DNA of 62,683 bases from an uncultured Pseudomonadota bacterium (GTDB lineage: Bacteria; Pseudomonadota; Gammaproteobacteria; Steroidobacterales; Steroidobacteraceae). Below are positions 37,134-47,089 of this stretch, in pieces. Made by a program: the position numbers and the translations under genes. The stretch lies in assembly GCA_903884105.1 (NCBI GenBank), contig CAISDJ010000030.1, positions 1 to 62,683 on the forward strand, read 5' to 3'. The notes under the pieces are model-generated. The model was not told the DNA's origin. It did no database searches and saw nothing but the letters and a program-made list of their open reading frames with translations. Position 1 is the first letter of the stretch. Each line of letters begins with the position of its first letter.

Positions 37134-39279
37134 CGAATCCGAACTCGTAGCTGCGCGGCGAACCGAGCAGCACTTCTGTCGGGTAGAACACGTCGGCCCA
37201 CTGCGCATATGCCTTGTCGAAGACATTGTTCACGCGAGCAGTCAGCATCAGGTTGTTGGCCAGTCGATAGCCCGCATGCAGGTTCACCAGCGTGTAGGCG
37301 TCGAGGTGCAGCGTGTTGGCTGAATCGCCCTCGCGACTGCTGACGTAGCGGACTGCACCGCCGAGTTCAAGCGGCGTGCCGGCTACACCCACGTAGTTCG
37401 TCCACAGGTTCGCCACCCATTTGGGCGAGTTGGCCGGCACATTGCCTGTCGCATCCACCCCAAAGTCCGGATCGAAGAACCGGCCGAACTTGGCGTCGGT
37501 GAACGCCAGGTTGACACTGACCGTCAGTGGGTCGATCGGACGGAGGTTGCCGGCCAGTTCGAAGCCGCGGGACTTCTGCTCGCCCACGTTGCTCAAGTCC
37601 CCGAGATTGTTGATCTGCGTCAGGATGTTCTTGCGCTTGATGTCATAGAGCGCAACGGTAAGGTCACCGCGACGATCATTGGTCGTGACCTTGATACCTG
37701 CCTCCACCTGCCTCGCGTCGCTCAGGTCGAAGTTCTGGCTCGCATTGACGAGGAAGACATTCGACCCGACGGGATCCTGGCCCGTATTGAAGGACAGATA
37801 AGGCGTGATGTTCGGCGTGACGTTGTAGACGAGCCCCAAGCGCCAGTTGCTGCCATTGAACGTGCGATTGAAGCTGGAAGCAGCCTGGAAGGCGCCGGTG
37901 GGCCCGTAGTTCTTGCGCTCGAGGTCCAGGCTGTCGAAGCGTCCACCGAATACCAGCTTCATGGCGGGCGTCAGTGCAACCACATCCTCGAAGAACAGCG
38001 CGGAGCTGTCCCATTTGGTCGGGCTCTTGCGTTCAACGATATCGCCGAAGACACCGGGATTGGGATTGAAAGGATCCACGCTGTCGCCATCCGGAAAGCC
38101 GCGGCTGCGCATGAAGTCGAGATTGCTGTAGTCGAGACCAACCACGAACGTGTTGGCGTGCCCGCCGATCGATCCGCTGTGGGTGAGGCTCAACTGGTCG
38201 CCATAGAGCTGCTGGTCATGGAACACGAAGAAGCGGTCGCGATCGATCAGGTTGGTCGCACCGTTGAAAGCGTACACCTCCGAGTTGATCCACTTGCGGG
38301 TGGCGTCGTAGTAGTACGCCGTATTCGAGAGGGTCAGCGACGAGTTGATGTTCCAGGTGAGTTCGAGCTGTGGCCAGTACTGCTTGGCATCAATGCGATT
38401 GTCGCCGACATTGTAGTTGGTGTAGCGCAGCCGCTTGTCCAGGGTCAGTCCGGCATCCGACGTCAGGATGCCATTCAGGCGCTGCGTCGCGAAGGCGTTT
38501 GTCACCAGGGGCGTTCCGAAGTAGGCGGAAGGATGGTCTTCGAGGTAATCCAGCAGGAAGCGCCATTCCACGTTGTCCGACGGCTTCCAGTTGATGCCCG
38601 CGGAAATGCTCAGGGAGTCCGAAGACGCGTTCTTGACGTAACCATCCGATGCGGTGCGGCTGACGTCGGCCCGGACTGCGACCGTGTCGCCCCAATGCGT
38701 GCCGCCGCCCACTCCGATCGCCGTGGCTCCGAACCGGCCAATGGAGGCCGCGATTTCGAGCGGCACGTCTGAATAGCTCGGGCGCTTGTTGACGATATTG
38801 ACGACGCCGCCGATGGCGCCCTGTCCGTAGAGGACGGAGGACGGACCTTTCAGGATCTCGACCCGAGCCAGGTTGAACGTGTTCATGGGCCGGTTGACCA
38901 TGTTCGATGGTCCGATGGCCAGCCCGTTGTGCAGCAGGTAGATCTGCTGGCCGCTGAAGCCTCGCATGGAGAAGTCGGCCAAGTCGCCGGGCGAGCCGCC
39001 CGTGATGACGCCCGGCATGCTCGCTGTCGCGAATTCGATGGTGGGATACCCGCGACCAAGCATTTCGTCGGAATCGATCGTATCGATCGTGGCAGGGGTT
39101 TCGCGGGCAGTGAGGCCGAGCCGGCTGGACGTGGGCGTTTCCTGTTCAAGGACGCGGAGCTTGGAGGCCGTGACCGTGATCGTGGTCAACTCGGTCTGCT
39201 CGGCAGGCGCCTGGGCTGCCGAAGCAGCGAGTGGAACGAGGGCACCGGTGGCAACCAGCAAAGCGAAAGGCGATTTCAT
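37120..39279 (-). CDS. TonB-dependent siderophore-type receptor
   Basis: A 719-residue outer-membrane receptor with a Sec signal peptide (~1-22), a TonB-box-like TTITVTA, a plug domain (FSMRGFSGQQIYLLHNG, VEILKGPSSVLYGQGAIGGVVNIV) and a 22-strand-type barrel ending in aromatic Phe (FGFVGRF). Plug and barrel resemble siderophore receptors; the true ligand is unknown. Start: ATG 39279 with GGAG nine bases upstream. A structured leader precedes it, and the PepSY gene overlaps its end, giving an uptake pair. Confidence 0.9.
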   Translation of the reverse strand: MKSPFALLVATGALVPLAASAAQAPAEQTELTTITVTASKLRVLEQETPTSSRLGLTARETPATIDTIDSDEMLGRGYPTIEFATASMPGVITGGSPGDLADFSMRGFSGQQIYLLHNGLAIGPSNMVNRPMNTFNLARVEILKGPSSVLYGQGAIGGVVNIVNKRPSYSDVPLEIAASIGRFGATAIGVGGGTHWGDTVAVRADVSRTASDGYVKNASSDSLSISAGINWKPSDNVEWRFLLDYLEDHPSAYFGTPLVTNAFATQRLNGILTSDAGLTLDKRLRYTNYNVGDNRIDAKQYWPQLELTWNINSSLTLSNTAYYYDATRKWINSEVYAFNGATNLIDRDRFFVFHDQQLYGDQLSLTHSGSIGGHANTFVVGLDYSNLDFMRSRGFPDGDSVDPFNPNPGVFGDIVERKSPTKWDSSALFFEDVVALTPAMKLVFGGRFDSLDLERKNYGPTGAFQAASSFNRTFNGSNWRLGLVYNVTPNITPYLSFNTGQDPVGSNVFLVNASQNFDLSDARQVEAGIKVTTNDRRGDLTVALYDIKRKNILTQINNLGDLSNVGEQKSRGFELAGNLRPIDPLTVSVNLAFTDAKFGRFFDPDFGVDATGNVPANSPKWVANLWTNYVGVAGTPLELGGAVRYVSSREGDSANTLHLDAYTLVNLHAGYRLANNLMLTARVNNVFDKAYAQWADVFYPTEVLLGSPRSYEFGFVGRF

Positions 39280-39292
39280 CGGCAAGGACTCC

Positions 39293-39379
39293 ATGCCCCG
39301 CGAGGGCATTCTCTACCAAGGGGATGCAGGGCGGGATACCTGTCTCCCGGACCTGCTTGCTGCATCCGGGCTTTCCCGG
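39293..39379 (-). promoter_or_regulatory. Structured leader RNA of the TonB-receptor gene, class unknown
   Basis: On the minus strand the leader holds CCGGG-AAAG-CCCGG (39379-39366). GCAGG/CCTGC (39356-39352 and 39330-39326) encloses a CGGGA/TCCCG stem with loop GACAGGTA. ATGCCC/GGGCAT (39309-39304 and 39298-39293) lies right before the ribosome site GGAG. An alternative pairing, GGATGCAG (39367-39360) with CTGCATCC (39329-39322), would compete with the second hairpin. Mutually exclusive stems suggest ligand- or protein-dependent control. It lacks the full core of a cobalamin riboswitch. Confidence 0.45.
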
Positions 39380-39422
39380 CTGTTGTGGGGCGCTGAGTCT
39401 AGGAAGGTAAAGATGAAAAGGG

Positions 39423-39457
39423 ACGTTAATAACAGTTAGTGGACTGCGGTTTAACGT
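39423..39457. repeat. Inverted repeat ACGTTAA ... TTAACGT, possible operator
   Basis: ACGTTAA at 39423-39429 and TTAACGT at 39451-39457 form a 7-bp inverted repeat with 21 bases between, in the AT-richer part of the divergent region between the receptor and the ThDP-enzyme gene. Position suggests a regulator site or promoter region; the binding protein is unknown. Confidence 0.3.
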
Positions 39458-39538
39458 TACTGCTCTGGGCCCTTTAGCCCCAATCCAGGGCAAGTGCCCG
39501 GCTTGCGAGGCCGGCATCCGTGCGCATACGATGCCGCC

Positions 39539-41488
39539 ATGTCGCAATCAGACGAGGTTTCCAAGGGACGGCGCAGTTTCCTGTTACAGGCAGCGGCGAC
39601 GGGTGCGGGTGCGGCCGCTGCAGCGGCGACGGCCGCTGCCGCACAGGCGCCGACGCCCCCACAAGGCGCTGCTTCCCCCGGCGCCAGTCCCTCTGCCAGC
39701 CCCTCCGTCAGTGAAGTGCGCTCAGAAGGCCGCCCTGGCTCCGATTACATGGTGGATGTCCTGAAGTCGCTCGGCTTCGAGTACATCTGCGCCAATCCGG
39801 GCTCAAGCTTCCGCGGCCTGCACGAATCGATCATCAACTACGGCGGGAACTCCAGGCCGGAACTGATCACCTGCATGCACGAAGAGTCGTCCGTCGCGAT
39901 GGCGCACGGCTATTTCAAGGCGGAAGGCACTCCGCTGCCGGTCATGGCGCATGGCACGGTGGGCATCCAGCACGCATCGATGGCGGTCTACAACGCCTGG
40001 TGCGACCGGGTTCCGGTGTACTTGATCCTTGGCAACACGCTCGATGCCACGATGCGCCAGCCTGGGGTTGAATGGGTGCACAGCGTGCAGGATGCGGCCG
40101 CCCTGGTGCGCGACTTTACCAAATGGGACGACTCGCCGGTGTCGCTGCAGCACTTCGGCGAATCCGCCGTTCGCGCCTATAAAATGGCGATGACGCCGCC
40201 ATCGGGCCCGGTGGTCATCGTGGCCGACACGGAATTGCAGGAACAGCCGATCCATTCCGACCGGACGCTGGTCATTCCCAAGCTGACACCGCCATCGCCG
40301 CCCCAGGCCGAATCAGGCGCCGTGACTGAACTGGCACGCCTGCTGGTCGAGGCAGAACAACCGCTATTCATCGCCGATCGCCTGGCGCGCACGCCCGCCG
40401 GGCTCGAGCGACTGGTCGAACTGGCCGAACTGTTACAGGCGGGCGTGGTGAGTACGATACCGAACCTGATGCCGCCCGTCGGCGCCGGACGGATGAACTT
40501 CCCGACGCGCCACCCGCTGAATCAGACTTACCGGAGCAACGCAGCCATTGCTGCAGCAGATGTCATTGTCGGCCTCGAAATCAGCAACTTCTTCGGCGCC
40601 ACTAATATCTTTATCGACCAAGTGGAGCGGACGACGCGTCCTGCCATCAGGCCGGATGCAAAGCTGATCACGCTGAATTCGACCGATCTCATCCAGAAGG
40701 CGAACTACCAGGACTTCCAGCGCTACGCAGCCGTCAACATGGCCCTGACCGGTGACGGCGAGGCCACCTTGCCCTCGTTGATCGAAGCCGTGCGCCGCCT
40801 GCTCACCGACCAGCGCAAGAGCACTTTCGAGCGCCGCGGCAAGGCACTCGCAGAGGCGAGCGCTGCGGCCCGCGAACGGTTCCGGGGGGACGCAGCCCTT
40901 GCCTGGGACGCCTCGCCGATCACCACGGCACGCCTCGCGGCCGAAATCTGGGAACAGATCCGCAAGGAAGACTGGTCGCTGGTCAGCGGTGGTTTGAGCG
41001 GCTGGCCGGTCCGCTTGTGGGACTTTACGAAGCATTACCAGCATCTCGGTGTCTCAGGTGGCTCCGGCATCGGCTATGGCGCACCGGCGGCCATTGGCGC
41101 CGCCCTCGCCAACCGCAAGCATGGGCGATTGTCCGTCAACATCCAGAACGATGGCGACCTGATGTATGCACCGGGCGTGCTATGGACGGCAGCGCACCAC
41201 AGGATTCCTGTGCTGACGATCATGAACAACAACAGGGCGTATCACGAGGAGATGATGCACGTTCAGCGCATGTCCAATCGCCGCAACCGCGGCGTCGACC
41301 GTGCACACATCGGCAATGAGATCGACAATCCCGGAATCGACTACGCCAAGCTCGCACAGAGCATGGGCTGGTACGCGGAAGGACCGATCAGCAATCCACG
41401 GGATATTGGTCCGGCGTTGAAGCGCGCCATTGCTGTCGTCAAGCGCGGCGAGCCTGCAATGGTCGACGTCATGGTGCAGCCGCGATGA
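39539..41488 (+). CDS. Tat-exported thiamine-diphosphate-dependent enzyme
   Basis: A 649-residue protein starting with a twin-arginine signal (GRRSFLL, Arg11-Arg12, then an Ala-rich hydrophobic stretch) and an Ala/Pro/Ser linker to ~60. The rest has the three-domain layout of acetolactate synthase/benzoylformate decarboxylase relatives: CMHEESSVAMAHGY with the cofactor-activating Glu (~115-116), a central domain, and a C-terminal ThDP site starting NDGD (537-540) and ending in NNN (~563-565). The reaction is unknown; 2-oxo acids or aldehydes are the usual substrates. Tat export implies folding with cofactor before transport. Its stop overlaps the cytochrome start (ATGA, 41485-41488). Confidence 0.82.
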   Translation: MSQSDEVSKGRRSFLLQAAATGAGAAAAAATAAAAQAPTPPQGAASPGASPSASPSVSEVRSEGRPGSDYMVDVLKSLGFEYICANPGSSFRGLHESIINYGGNSRPELITCMHEESSVAMAHGYFKAEGTPLPVMAHGTVGIQHASMAVYNAWCDRVPVYLILGNTLDATMRQPGVEWVHSVQDAAALVRDFTKWDDSPVSLQHFGESAVRAYKMAMTPPSGPVVIVADTELQEQPIHSDRTLVIPKLTPPSPPQAESGAVTELARLLVEAEQPLFIADRLARTPAGLERLVELAELLQAGVVSTIPNLMPPVGAGRMNFPTRHPLNQTYRSNAAIAAADVIVGLEISNFFGATNIFIDQVERTTRPAIRPDAKLITLNSTDLIQKANYQDFQRYAAVNMALTGDGEATLPSLIEAVRRLLTDQRKSTFERRGKALAEASAAARERFRGDAALAWDASPITTARLAAEIWEQIRKEDWSLVSGGLSGWPVRLWDFTKHYQHLGVSGGSGIGYGAPAAIGAALANRKHGRLSVNIQNDGDLMYAPGVLWTAAHHRIPVLTIMNNNRAYHEEMMHVQRMSNRRNRGVDRAHIGNEIDNPGIDYAKLAQSMGWYAEGPISNPRDIGPALKRAIAVVKRGEPAMVDVMVQPR

Positions 41489-41865
41489 TTCGCCGGAACA
41501 CACTCATGAACCGGATCTCCTCGATTGCACTTGCGTCTCTGCTGGTGGTGTCGCTCGGGGCCGGGGCGCAAACACCGGGCCCGGCGGCAACCGCAGGCAG
41601 CGCCGCCCGGGGCAAGACCACGTTTTTCAGGGTCGGTTGCCATCAATGCCACGGGGGTGAAGCCCAGGGCTCGCCCTACTCGACGGCGCCGAAGCTCGGA
41701 CCCGCTGCGTTACCCTTTGCGGCGTTCACTTTGTTTACACGCAAGCCACGCCTGCAGATGCCACCCTACAGTCCGGAGATTCTGAGCGACGCCGAACTCG
41801 CGGACATCTATGCCTACGTCACGAGCCGCGCGGCTCCGGTCGCCCTCGACAAGCTTCCCAACTAG
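41485..41865 (+). CDS. Small c-type cytochrome, single haem
   Basis: A 126-residue precursor with a signal peptide and one haem motif CHQCH, followed by a Met-bearing stretch LQMPPYSPEILSDAELADIYAYV, as in class I cytochromes c. It is periplasmic. The start overlaps the previous stop (ATGA), so it is translationally coupled to the ThDP enzyme; an internal ATG at 41506 would give a more compact signal. It is a plausible electron acceptor for that enzyme (inference). Confidence 0.85.
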   Translation: MIRRNTLMNRISSIALASLLVVSLGAGAQTPGPAATAGSAARGKTTFFRVGCHQCHGGEAQGSPYSTAPKLGPAALPFAAFTLFTRKPRLQMPPYSPEILSDAELADIYAYVTSRAAPVALDKLPN

Positions 41866-41886
41866 AGCCACGGTGACGGAGTATCC

Positions 41887-42708
41887 ATGTTTTGCCGGTT
41901 CGCCGCCCTCTCTCTGGTCCTCTGCACGATGATCGCTGGAGCCGCTGCTGCCGCAGCGCCCGCTGCCGCCAACATCACACCTGAGATCGTCCGCGAACTC
42001 GCGCCCACCGGGACGCTGCGGGCCGCCATCAATCTCGGCAATTCCGTGATGGCACAAAAGAACGAGCAAACCGGAAAACTCGGGGGCGTGACCGTCGACC
42101 TTGCCAACGAACTCGGCAAGCGACTGGGAGTGCCCGTATCACTCGTGCCGTTTGAAGCCGCAGGGAAGGTCTTCGAGGCCATGCAGCAAGGGCAGCTGGA
42201 TGTGGCCTTCATCGCCGTGGAACCGGCGCGTGCGGCGGAACTCGACTTCACCGCGCCCTACGTGCTGATCGAAGCAACGTACATGGTTCGCAATGACTCC
42301 CCCTTGAAGACGCTGGCTGATGTGGATCGTCCGGGTGTGCGCATTGCGGTCGGGCGGGGATCTGCGTATGACCTGTACCTGACGCGCACGATCACGAACG
42401 CGACCATTGTCCGCGCTGCCACCGGCGGCGGTCGGGCGATGATCGACCTGTTCCTTGCGAACAAGCTCGAGGCTGTCGCAGGCGTTCGTCAGCAACTTGC
42501 AGCGTATGCGAACACCGACCCCACCATGCGCATCATGATAGACCGCTTCATGGACGTACCGCAGGCCGTCGCCATTCCCAAGGGCCGACGGGTCGCGCCG
42601 GCTTTCCTGCGCGCGTTTGTGGAACAACATAAGGCGTCCGGCTTCGTCGCAGACGCGCTCAAGCGCAGCGGCCAGGTTGGCGCGGTCGTCGCTCCCGGGA
42701 GCCCTTGA
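41887..42708 (+). CDS. Periplasmic solute-binding protein (SBP_bac_3 type)
   Basis: A 273-residue precursor with a Sec signal peptide (~1-25). The mature part follows the family-3 binding protein pattern: GTLRAAINLGN, GVTVDLANELGKRLG, QQGQLDVAFIAVEPARAAELDFTAPYV and a hinge-crossing VGRGSAYDLYL. Such proteins bind amino acids or small acids. No permease or ATPase gene accompanies it, so it may sense or deliver a ligand to the enzyme encoded two genes upstream. GGAG lies five bases before the ATG. Confidence 0.83.
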   Translation: MFCRFAALSLVLCTMIAGAAAAAAPAAANITPEIVRELAPTGTLRAAINLGNSVMAQKNEQTGKLGGVTVDLANELGKRLGVPVSLVPFEAAGKVFEAMQQGQLDVAFIAVEPARAAELDFTAPYVLIEATYMVRNDSPLKTLADVDRPGVRIAVGRGSAYDLYLTRTITNATIVRAATGGGRAMIDLFLANKLEAVAGVRQQLAAYANTDPTMRIMIDRFMDVPQAVAIPKGRRVAPAFLRAFVEQHKASGFVADALKRSGQVGAVVAPGSP

Positions 42709-42828
42709 CGGGACCCTTCGAAGAATCGGGTTGCGCGCTCCCCGTCTTAAGAGGCAGTTAAGGACCACTCCCTAGTCTGATCATCAGGCGGCGCATTGGC
42801 GTTGTCGGGCCTAAGCGAGGTGATCAGC

Positions 42829-43506
42829 ATGAACGCAATAGTCAGGGTCTGGGATCTGCCGGTTCGCCTCTTCCACGCTGCACTTGCCGTCGCGTTCGCA
42901 GTGGCCTACACGATTGCGGAAGAGGACTCGCTGCGCGGCCTGCATACGATGCTGGGCTATACGGTTCTGGGTCTCGTTGCATTCCGGTTGCTGTGGGGTT
43001 TTGTCGGGACGCGGTATGCACGCTTTTCGTCCTTTGCCTACGGTCCCGGTGCGGCCATCGGCTACGTGCGCGATCTCGTCAGCAAGCAGAGCCGTGACTA
43101 CATCGGGCACAACCCGGCTGGCAGCTGGGCCGTGTACCTGATGCTCGCACTGGCGCTGGTCACGGGCGTAACCGGCTACCTCACGCTGAACGAGATAGGC
43201 GGCGAGATGTTCGAGGAGGTTCATGGCGTGGCAGCGAACACGTGGCTCGCCGTCGTGATCGTCCATATCCTCGGTGTGCTCGTGAGCAGCATCGCCCATC
43301 GCGAGAATCTCGCAAGAGCCATGGTGACGGGCTACAAGCGCGGCGCCACGCTCGCCGGCATACCGAGCGCAGCGGCTGGCATCGGCGTGGTGGTTGCTGT
43401 TGCCGTTGTCGGCTTCTGGACCTGGTCATTCGTGACAGGCGCAGCGCCGGGCGGGCCGGATGCAGAGAGGTCCGCGCTCGAGCATCACGAGCGCGGCGAG
43501 CACTGA
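42829..43506 (+). CDS. Cytochrome b561-like membrane protein
   Basis: A 225-residue inner-membrane protein with four to five helices. Haem-binding His candidates include VRLFHAALAV, RGLHTMLGY, VHGVAANTW and VVIVHILGV, as in cytochrome b561/Ni-Fe hydrogenase b subunits, which pass electrons between periplasmic carriers and quinone. Start: ATG 42829 with GAGGTG about seven bases upstream. It lies 120 bases after the binding-protein gene on the same strand, so it may belong to the same redox unit. Confidence 0.82.
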   Translation: MNAIVRVWDLPVRLFHAALAVAFAVAYTIAEEDSLRGLHTMLGYTVLGLVAFRLLWGFVGTRYARFSSFAYGPGAAIGYVRDLVSKQSRDYIGHNPAGSWAVYLMLALALVTGVTGYLTLNEIGGEMFEEVHGVAANTWLAVVIVHILGVLVSSIAHRENLARAMVTGYKRGATLAGIPSAAAGIGVVVAVAVVGFWTWSFVTGAAPGGPDAERSALEHHERGEH

Positions 43507-43518
43507 ACGCCAACCGGA

Positions 43519-44484
43519 CTAGCGGGCGCCGGCCATTCCGAATGCAAAGTCCACCAGCTTCTGGCTGTCGGCGTTGAACCGGCGGATGCCATCGGCGAGC
43601 TTCTCGGTCGCCATGGCATCCTCGTTATGCGACCAGCGGAAGCCGGCCTCGTCCAGCGTGATGCGGGAAATGCTGCCGCCTGCCGCGGCGTCCGCGCCCA
43701 GCCGCTTCGGGACTTCACCTTCCACCGACTCGAGCGCGCCGAGCAACTCGGGGCTGATGGTCAGCAGATCGCATCCGGCCAGATCCAGGATCTGAGTCGT
43801 CTTGCGGAAGCTCGCCCCCATCACCTGCGTGGGGTAGCCGAATTGCTTGTAGTACTGGTGGATGCGCTCAACCGACGCGACGCCCGGATCTTCTTCGCGC
43901 GAGATCTCTGCGCCGCCCTTGGCTGCCCGGTACCAGTCGTAGATCCTGCCGACGAACGGAGAAATCAGCGTAACACCTGCATCGGCACAGGCCACTGCCT
44001 GTGCAAAACTGAAGAGCAGCGTCAGATTGCAGTGGATGCCTTCACGCTCCAGCCGTTCCGCCGCACGAATCCCTTCCCAGGTGCTGGCGATCTTGATCAG
44101 CACGCGCTCGCGCGACACGCCGGCCTGTTCGTACAGCTCGATGAGGCGTCTCGCCTTGCTTTCCGTCGCTTCCTGCTGGAACGACAGTCGGGCGTCGACT
44201 TCCGTCGACACGCGCCCCGGGATCAACTCCAGGATGCGCCGGCCGAAGGCGACGAACAGGCCATCGATCAGCTGGTCGGCGCGCTCACTCCGGTCGCTCT
44301 TGCCGTCGATCCGTGCCAGGACAGCATCGACCAGCGGGCGATAGCGCGGATCACGCGCCGACGCGAGAATGAGGCTCGGGTTGGTGGTGGCGTCCTGGGG
44401 ACGGAAGCGTTCGATTGCCGCGAGGTCACCAGTGTCGGCGACGATGACGGACCAGCGCTGCAAGGATTCAAGTTGTGATGCCAT
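43519..44484 (-). CDS. tal: Transaldolase
   Basis: A 321-residue TalB-type enzyme. Landmarks: [10 protein letters not shown] near the N terminus, [15 protein letters not shown] with the Schiff-base lysine, and [12 protein letters not shown], then [11 protein letters not shown]. It moves a dihydroxyacetone unit between sugar phosphates in the pentose phosphate pathway. The ATG at 44484 follows the phosphoketolase stop (44486) by one base, so the two genes are co-transcribed and likely coupled. Confidence 0.95.
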   Translation of the reverse strand: MASQLESLQRWSVIVADTGDLAAIERFRPQDATTNPSLILASARDPRYRPLVDAVLARIDGKSDRSERADQLIDGLFVAFGRRILELIPGRVSTEVDARLSFQQEATESKARRLIELYEQAGVSRERVLIKIASTWEGIRAAERLEREGIHCNLTLLFSFAQAVACADAGVTLISPFVGRIYDWYRAAKGGAEISREEDPGVASVERIHQYYKQFGYPTQVMGASFRKTTQILDLAGCDLLTISPELLGALESVEGEVPKRLGADAAAGGSISRITLDEAGFRWSHNEDAMATEKLADGIRRFNADSQKLVDFAFGMAGAR

Positions 44485-44485
44485 G

Positions 44486-46891
44486 CTAAGGAACCTGCCA
44501 TGTCCAGTTCTGCTCTTCCGCCCGGTCGACCCCCTCCGCGTGGGCGTGGGCGATGCAGTCGAGCTTCATGTCCTCGAGCAGTTCTTTGACATGGGCACCC
44601 GCGACCTTGAGACGGGGCACCCTGTCGATGACGTCGATCGCCAGACTGAAGCGGTCGACCTCATTGCGGATCGCAAGCTCGAGGGGGGTGCTAATACTGC
44701 CTTTTTCCTTGTAGCCACGCACGTGGAGATTGTCGTGGTTCGTGCGCCTGTAGCTCAAGCGGTGGATGAGCCACGGGTAGCCGTGGAAATTGAAGATGAC
44801 GGGCTTGTCGGTCGTGAAGAGCGAGTCGAAATCCCGGTCGGACAGGCCGTGCGGATGCTCGTGGGCCGGTGTCATCGTGTACAGGTCGACGACATTGATG
44901 AAGCGCAGGCGCAGATCCGGAAAATGCCTTGCCAGTAACGCCGCGGCGGCGAGTGCTTCCTGTGTCGCCACGTCACCGCATCCGACGAGCACCACCTCCG
45001 GCTCGCTCCCCTGGTCCGTGCTGGCCCAATCCCACAGGCCAATACCCTTGGCGCAGTGGCGGATGGCGGCTTCCATATCGAGATACTGCAGATGCTCCTG
45101 CTTGTCGGCGACGATGACGTTGATGCGGTTGGTACTTGCGAGGCAGTGGTTTGCGACGGCCAGCAGGCAGTTGGCATCCGGTGGCAGGTAGATCCGCACG
45201 ACGCGCGGACTCTTGTTCACGACGACATCCAGGAAACCCGGGTCCTGGTGGGTAAACCCGTTGTGGTCCTGTCTCCAGACGGTCGATGTGATCAGCAGGT
45301 TGAGGGAGGAGACCGGCGCGCGCCAGGGAATGTCCAGGCAGGTGTCCAGCCATTTCGCGTGCTGGTTGAACATCGAGTCAATGACATGGACAAAGGCCTC
45401 GTACGTCGACAGGAACCCATGCCGGCCCGTCAGGAGGTAGCCTTCAAGCCATCCTTCCAGCGTGTGCTCCGATAACATCTCCATCACGCGGCCATCCTGC
45501 GCGAGCTCGCCCCCATCAGCATCGGCAGGCAGGAAGTCAGCCATCCAGGTCTTCTTGCTGGCGGCATACACGGCATCCAGTTTGTTGGAGCTGGTCTCAT
45601 CCGGCCCGAAGACGCGGAAGTTCCCGGGATTGCCGCTCAGGATGTCGCGCAGGAACTCGCCGAGCTTGCGGGTGTTGCCGAAGCGGCTCCGGCCAGGTAG
45701 CTCCACCTTGACTGCGTAGTGACGGAAGTCAGGCAGGTCGAGCGGCCGGCGAAGCCGTCCACCGTTGGCATGAGGGTTGGCGCTCATGCGCCTGTCGCCG
45801 ACGGGGGCCAGGCCCCGGAGTGACGCGGCGATCTTGCCTGACTCGTCGAACAATTCCTCGGGGCGATAGCTCCGCAGCCATGCTTCCAGCTGCGCAAGAT
45901 GGGCGGGATTTTCGCGGACCCCGGTGAGCGGAACCTGATGGGCGCGCCAAGTCCCTTCGACCTGGTGTCCGTCCACCTCCTTGGGGCCGGTCCATCCCTT
46001 GGGCGAGCGCAGGATGATCATCGGCCAGCCCGGACGAACCGTCTTGCCGCTTTGCCGCGCGCGCTCCTGAATCACCTTGATTTCGGTGTAGCAGCGCTCG
46101 AGGGTCTCTGCCATCAGTCGATGCATCGTCACCGGATCGTCGCCTTCGACAAAGTGCGGCGTCCAGCCGTAGCCGCGGAAGAGCGCCGCGAGTTCATCGT
46201 GGGAGATCCGCGCGAGCAGCGTGGGGTTGTTGATCTTGTAGCCGTTCAGATGCAGGACCGGCAGGACGGCGCCGTCCAGGATCGGGTTCAGGAATTTCGT
46301 CGAATGCCACGCGGTCGCGAGCGGCCCGGTCTCTGCTTCTCCATCGCCTACCACCACCGTCACCAGCAGGTCGGGATTGTCGAAGGCCGCGCCAAAGGCG
46401 TGGGACACGCTGTAGCCAAGCTCACCGCCTTCGTGAATCGAGCCAGGCATCTCTGGCGTGCAATGGCTGCCGATTCCCCCGGGGAACGAGAAGTCGTGGA
46501 AGAAGCGCTGCAGTCCTGCGAGATCCTGTCCCTTCTGCGGATAGATCTCGCTGTACGTCCCTTCAAGATAGACAGGCCCGAGTACGCCGGGTGCCCCATG
46601 GCCCGGCCCCGCCAGAAAGAGCGCATTCACGTCGTGCCTTCGAATGAGCCGGTTTAGATGGATGTAGATAAAGGACAGGCCGGGGCTTGAACCCCAATGG
46701 CCCAGCAGCCGGCGCTTGAGATGTTCGACGCGCAGCGGCTCGCGAAGCAGTGGATTGTCCCGCAGGTAGATCATGCCTGCCGCAAGGTAATTGCACGCCC
46801 GCCAGTAGGCATCGATTTGCCGCAACTCCCGGGTTTCAACGACGGCGTCGGGTTGCGCGGCTCGAATGCGGGAACGGGGGTCGATCTTCAT
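44486..46891 (-). CDS. Phosphoketolase (xylulose-5-phosphate/fructose-6-phosphate type)
   Basis: An 801-residue ThDP enzyme of full family length. It shows [22 protein letters not shown] (ThDP/Mg site), [24 protein letters not shown] and a C-terminal domain ending near the acetyl-phosphate-forming region. It splits xylulose-5-P or fructose-6-P into acetyl-phosphate plus a smaller sugar phosphate. With the adjacent transaldolase it forms a carbon-conserving pentose/hexose phosphate bypass. No acetate kinase or phosphotransacetylase gene is in the window. Confidence 0.94.
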   Translation of the reverse strand: MKIDPRSRIRAAQPDAVVETRELRQIDAYWRACNYLAAGMIYLRDNPLLREPLRVEHLKRRLLGHWGSSPGLSFIYIHLNRLIRRHDVNALFLAGPGHGAPGVLGPVYLEGTYSEIYPQKGQDLAGLQRFFHDFSFPGGIGSHCTPEMPGSIHEGGELGYSVSHAFGAAFDNPDLLVTVVVGDGEAETGPLATAWHSTKFLNPILDGAVLPVLHLNGYKINNPTLLARISHDELAALFRGYGWTPHFVEGDDPVTMHRLMAETLERCYTEIKVIQERARQSGKTVRPGWPMIILRSPKGWTGPKEVDGHQVEGTWRAHQVPLTGVRENPAHLAQLEAWLRSYRPEELFDESGKIAASLRGLAPVGDRRMSANPHANGGRLRRPLDLPDFRHYAVKVELPGRSRFGNTRKLGEFLRDILSGNPGNFRVFGPDETSSNKLDAVYAASKKTWMADFLPADADGGELAQDGRVMEMLSEHTLEGWLEGYLLTGRHGFLSTYEAFVHVIDSMFNQHAKWLDTCLDIPWRAPVSSLNLLITSTVWRQDHNGFTHQDPGFLDVVVNKSPRVVRIYLPPDANCLLAVANHCLASTNRINVIVADKQEHLQYLDMEAAIRHCAKGIGLWDWASTDQGSEPEVVLVGCGDVATQEALAAAALLARHFPDLRLRFINVVDLYTMTPAHEHPHGLSDRDFDSLFTTDKPVIFNFHGYPWLIHRLSYRRTNHDNLHVRGYKEKGSISTPLELAIRNEVDRFSLAIDVIDRVPRLKVAGAHVKELLEDMKLDCIAHAHAEGVDRAEEQNWTWQVP

Positions 46892-47089
46892 GTGCGGCGT
46901 GCCACCTGGTTTGGGTCAAGAGGATGTCGTGAGCGTCGCACAGTCGGGTGACGCTCTCTATGCGGTCAACCGCTTAAGAGTCCTCGTTGCAGGACGCTGT
47001 TGGCGGTAACCAATGAAAGTGATTTGACGACCAGCGGTCTTTGGTTGAGCATGCGTAGCCATTACAACAAGACCTCACGGGGACCCCAA

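Noticed and set aside
39293-39480. Cobalamin riboswitch ahead of the TonB receptor
   Set aside because: A B12-box-like segment is present, but the conserved CCACTG and CGCAACTG core elements are missing and the leader is too short. I list it only as an unassigned leader.
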